Positions 20,228 to 20,318 of a stretch of DNA of 20,318 nucleotides are shown one piece after another. Position 1 is the first letter of the stretch. Every line of letters starts with the position of its first letter. Where the stretch lies: positions 1 to 20,318 of the forward strand of contig CAKOYU010000021.1 in the NCBI GenBank assembly GCA_934130975.1, read 5' to 3'. The position numbers and the translations under genes were made by a program. The stretch is from an uncultured Clostridia bacterium. Its GTDB lineage: Bacteria > Bacillota > Clostridia > TANB77 > CAG-508. The notes below the pieces were generated by a model that was given only the letters and a program-made list of their open reading frames with translations, was not told the DNA's origin and did no database searches.

Positions 20228-20318
20228 ATTTGTTGTCACCATAATAGTGTAAAATGATTTCGGAATATACAAAAAGAAAGTCCTTTGATATAATAATTTA
20301 CGACTAAATAAATCAAAG

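Larger units (their letters stand above)
16760..20318. mobile_element. Second serine-recombinase element, inserted in the ABC permease gene (right end not in window)
   Basis: The left edge is the point where permease coding stops (about 16755-16775). The element's own recombinase ends here, reading outward. Inside are two short ORFs, a P-loop kinase, a dead GNAT acetyltransferase and a 93-aa gene. No permease 5' part appears before the window ends, so the element is longer than 3.5 kb. Its exact core bases cannot be set without the other end. Confidence 0.7.

Overview
The DNA is very AT-rich and its coding style is Gram-positive: strong GGAGG-type ribosome binding sites, sigma-A promoters of the TTGACA-N17-TATAAT type, and many intrinsic terminators. 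A dipicolinate synthase gene (dpaB/spoVFB) with a sigma-K-like promoter points to a spore former. Together with the TasA/camelysin-like secreted proteins and the PAQR/hemolysin III protein, this suggests a low-GC Bacillota, most likely an uncultured or gut-type Clostridia. I cannot name a species.

Left part (1-6010). The window opens inside a histidine phosphatase gene. Next come an AAA_14/DUF4143 ATPase with three promoter-region repeats spaced exactly 32 bp apart, a two-gene unit (18-aa peptide plus 88-aa protein) behind a perfect sigma-A promoter, and a soluble hybrid protease joining a ClpC-type N domain and AAA+ module to an FtsH-type M41 zinc peptidase. A Xer-type tyrosine recombinase and a YcxB-like membrane protein form a plus-strand pair that converges on dpaB.

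Middle part (6011-9911): the main finding. dpaB is split. Its first 166 codons lie at 9284-9781 and its last 26 codons at 6011-6091, 3.2 kb away. Between them sits an element with a large serine recombinase gene at its edge. The two junctions share a TC dinucleotide. Joining them there restores an in-frame 192-residue DpaB, and the reciprocal joint gives a phage-type attachment site with perfect 7-bp inverted arms centred on that TC. This resembles the known developmental intervening elements skin (in sigK) and vfbin (in spoVFB). The recombinase carries a one-base frameshift as read here. The element also holds a small basic ORF, a NUDIX remnant and a membrane protein gene.

Right-middle part (9911-16404). 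A divergent gene of unknown function is followed by two paralogous TasA-like surface proteins, trhA (PAQR) with a 31-bp palindrome at its transcription start, hisS, an NMT1/THI5-type ABC substrate-binding protein, and a secreted HExxH metalloprotease encoded on the opposite strand.

Right part (16402-20318). The ABC permease that should partner the binding protein is cut by a second serine-recombinase element. Its recombinase reads out of the element and takes its stop codon from the permease sequence. The element continues past the window and carries small ORFs, a P-loop kinase, a dead GNAT acetyltransferase and a 93-aa unknown gene. Thus two separate serine-recombinase insertions, each inside a coding gene, lie within about 11 kb.
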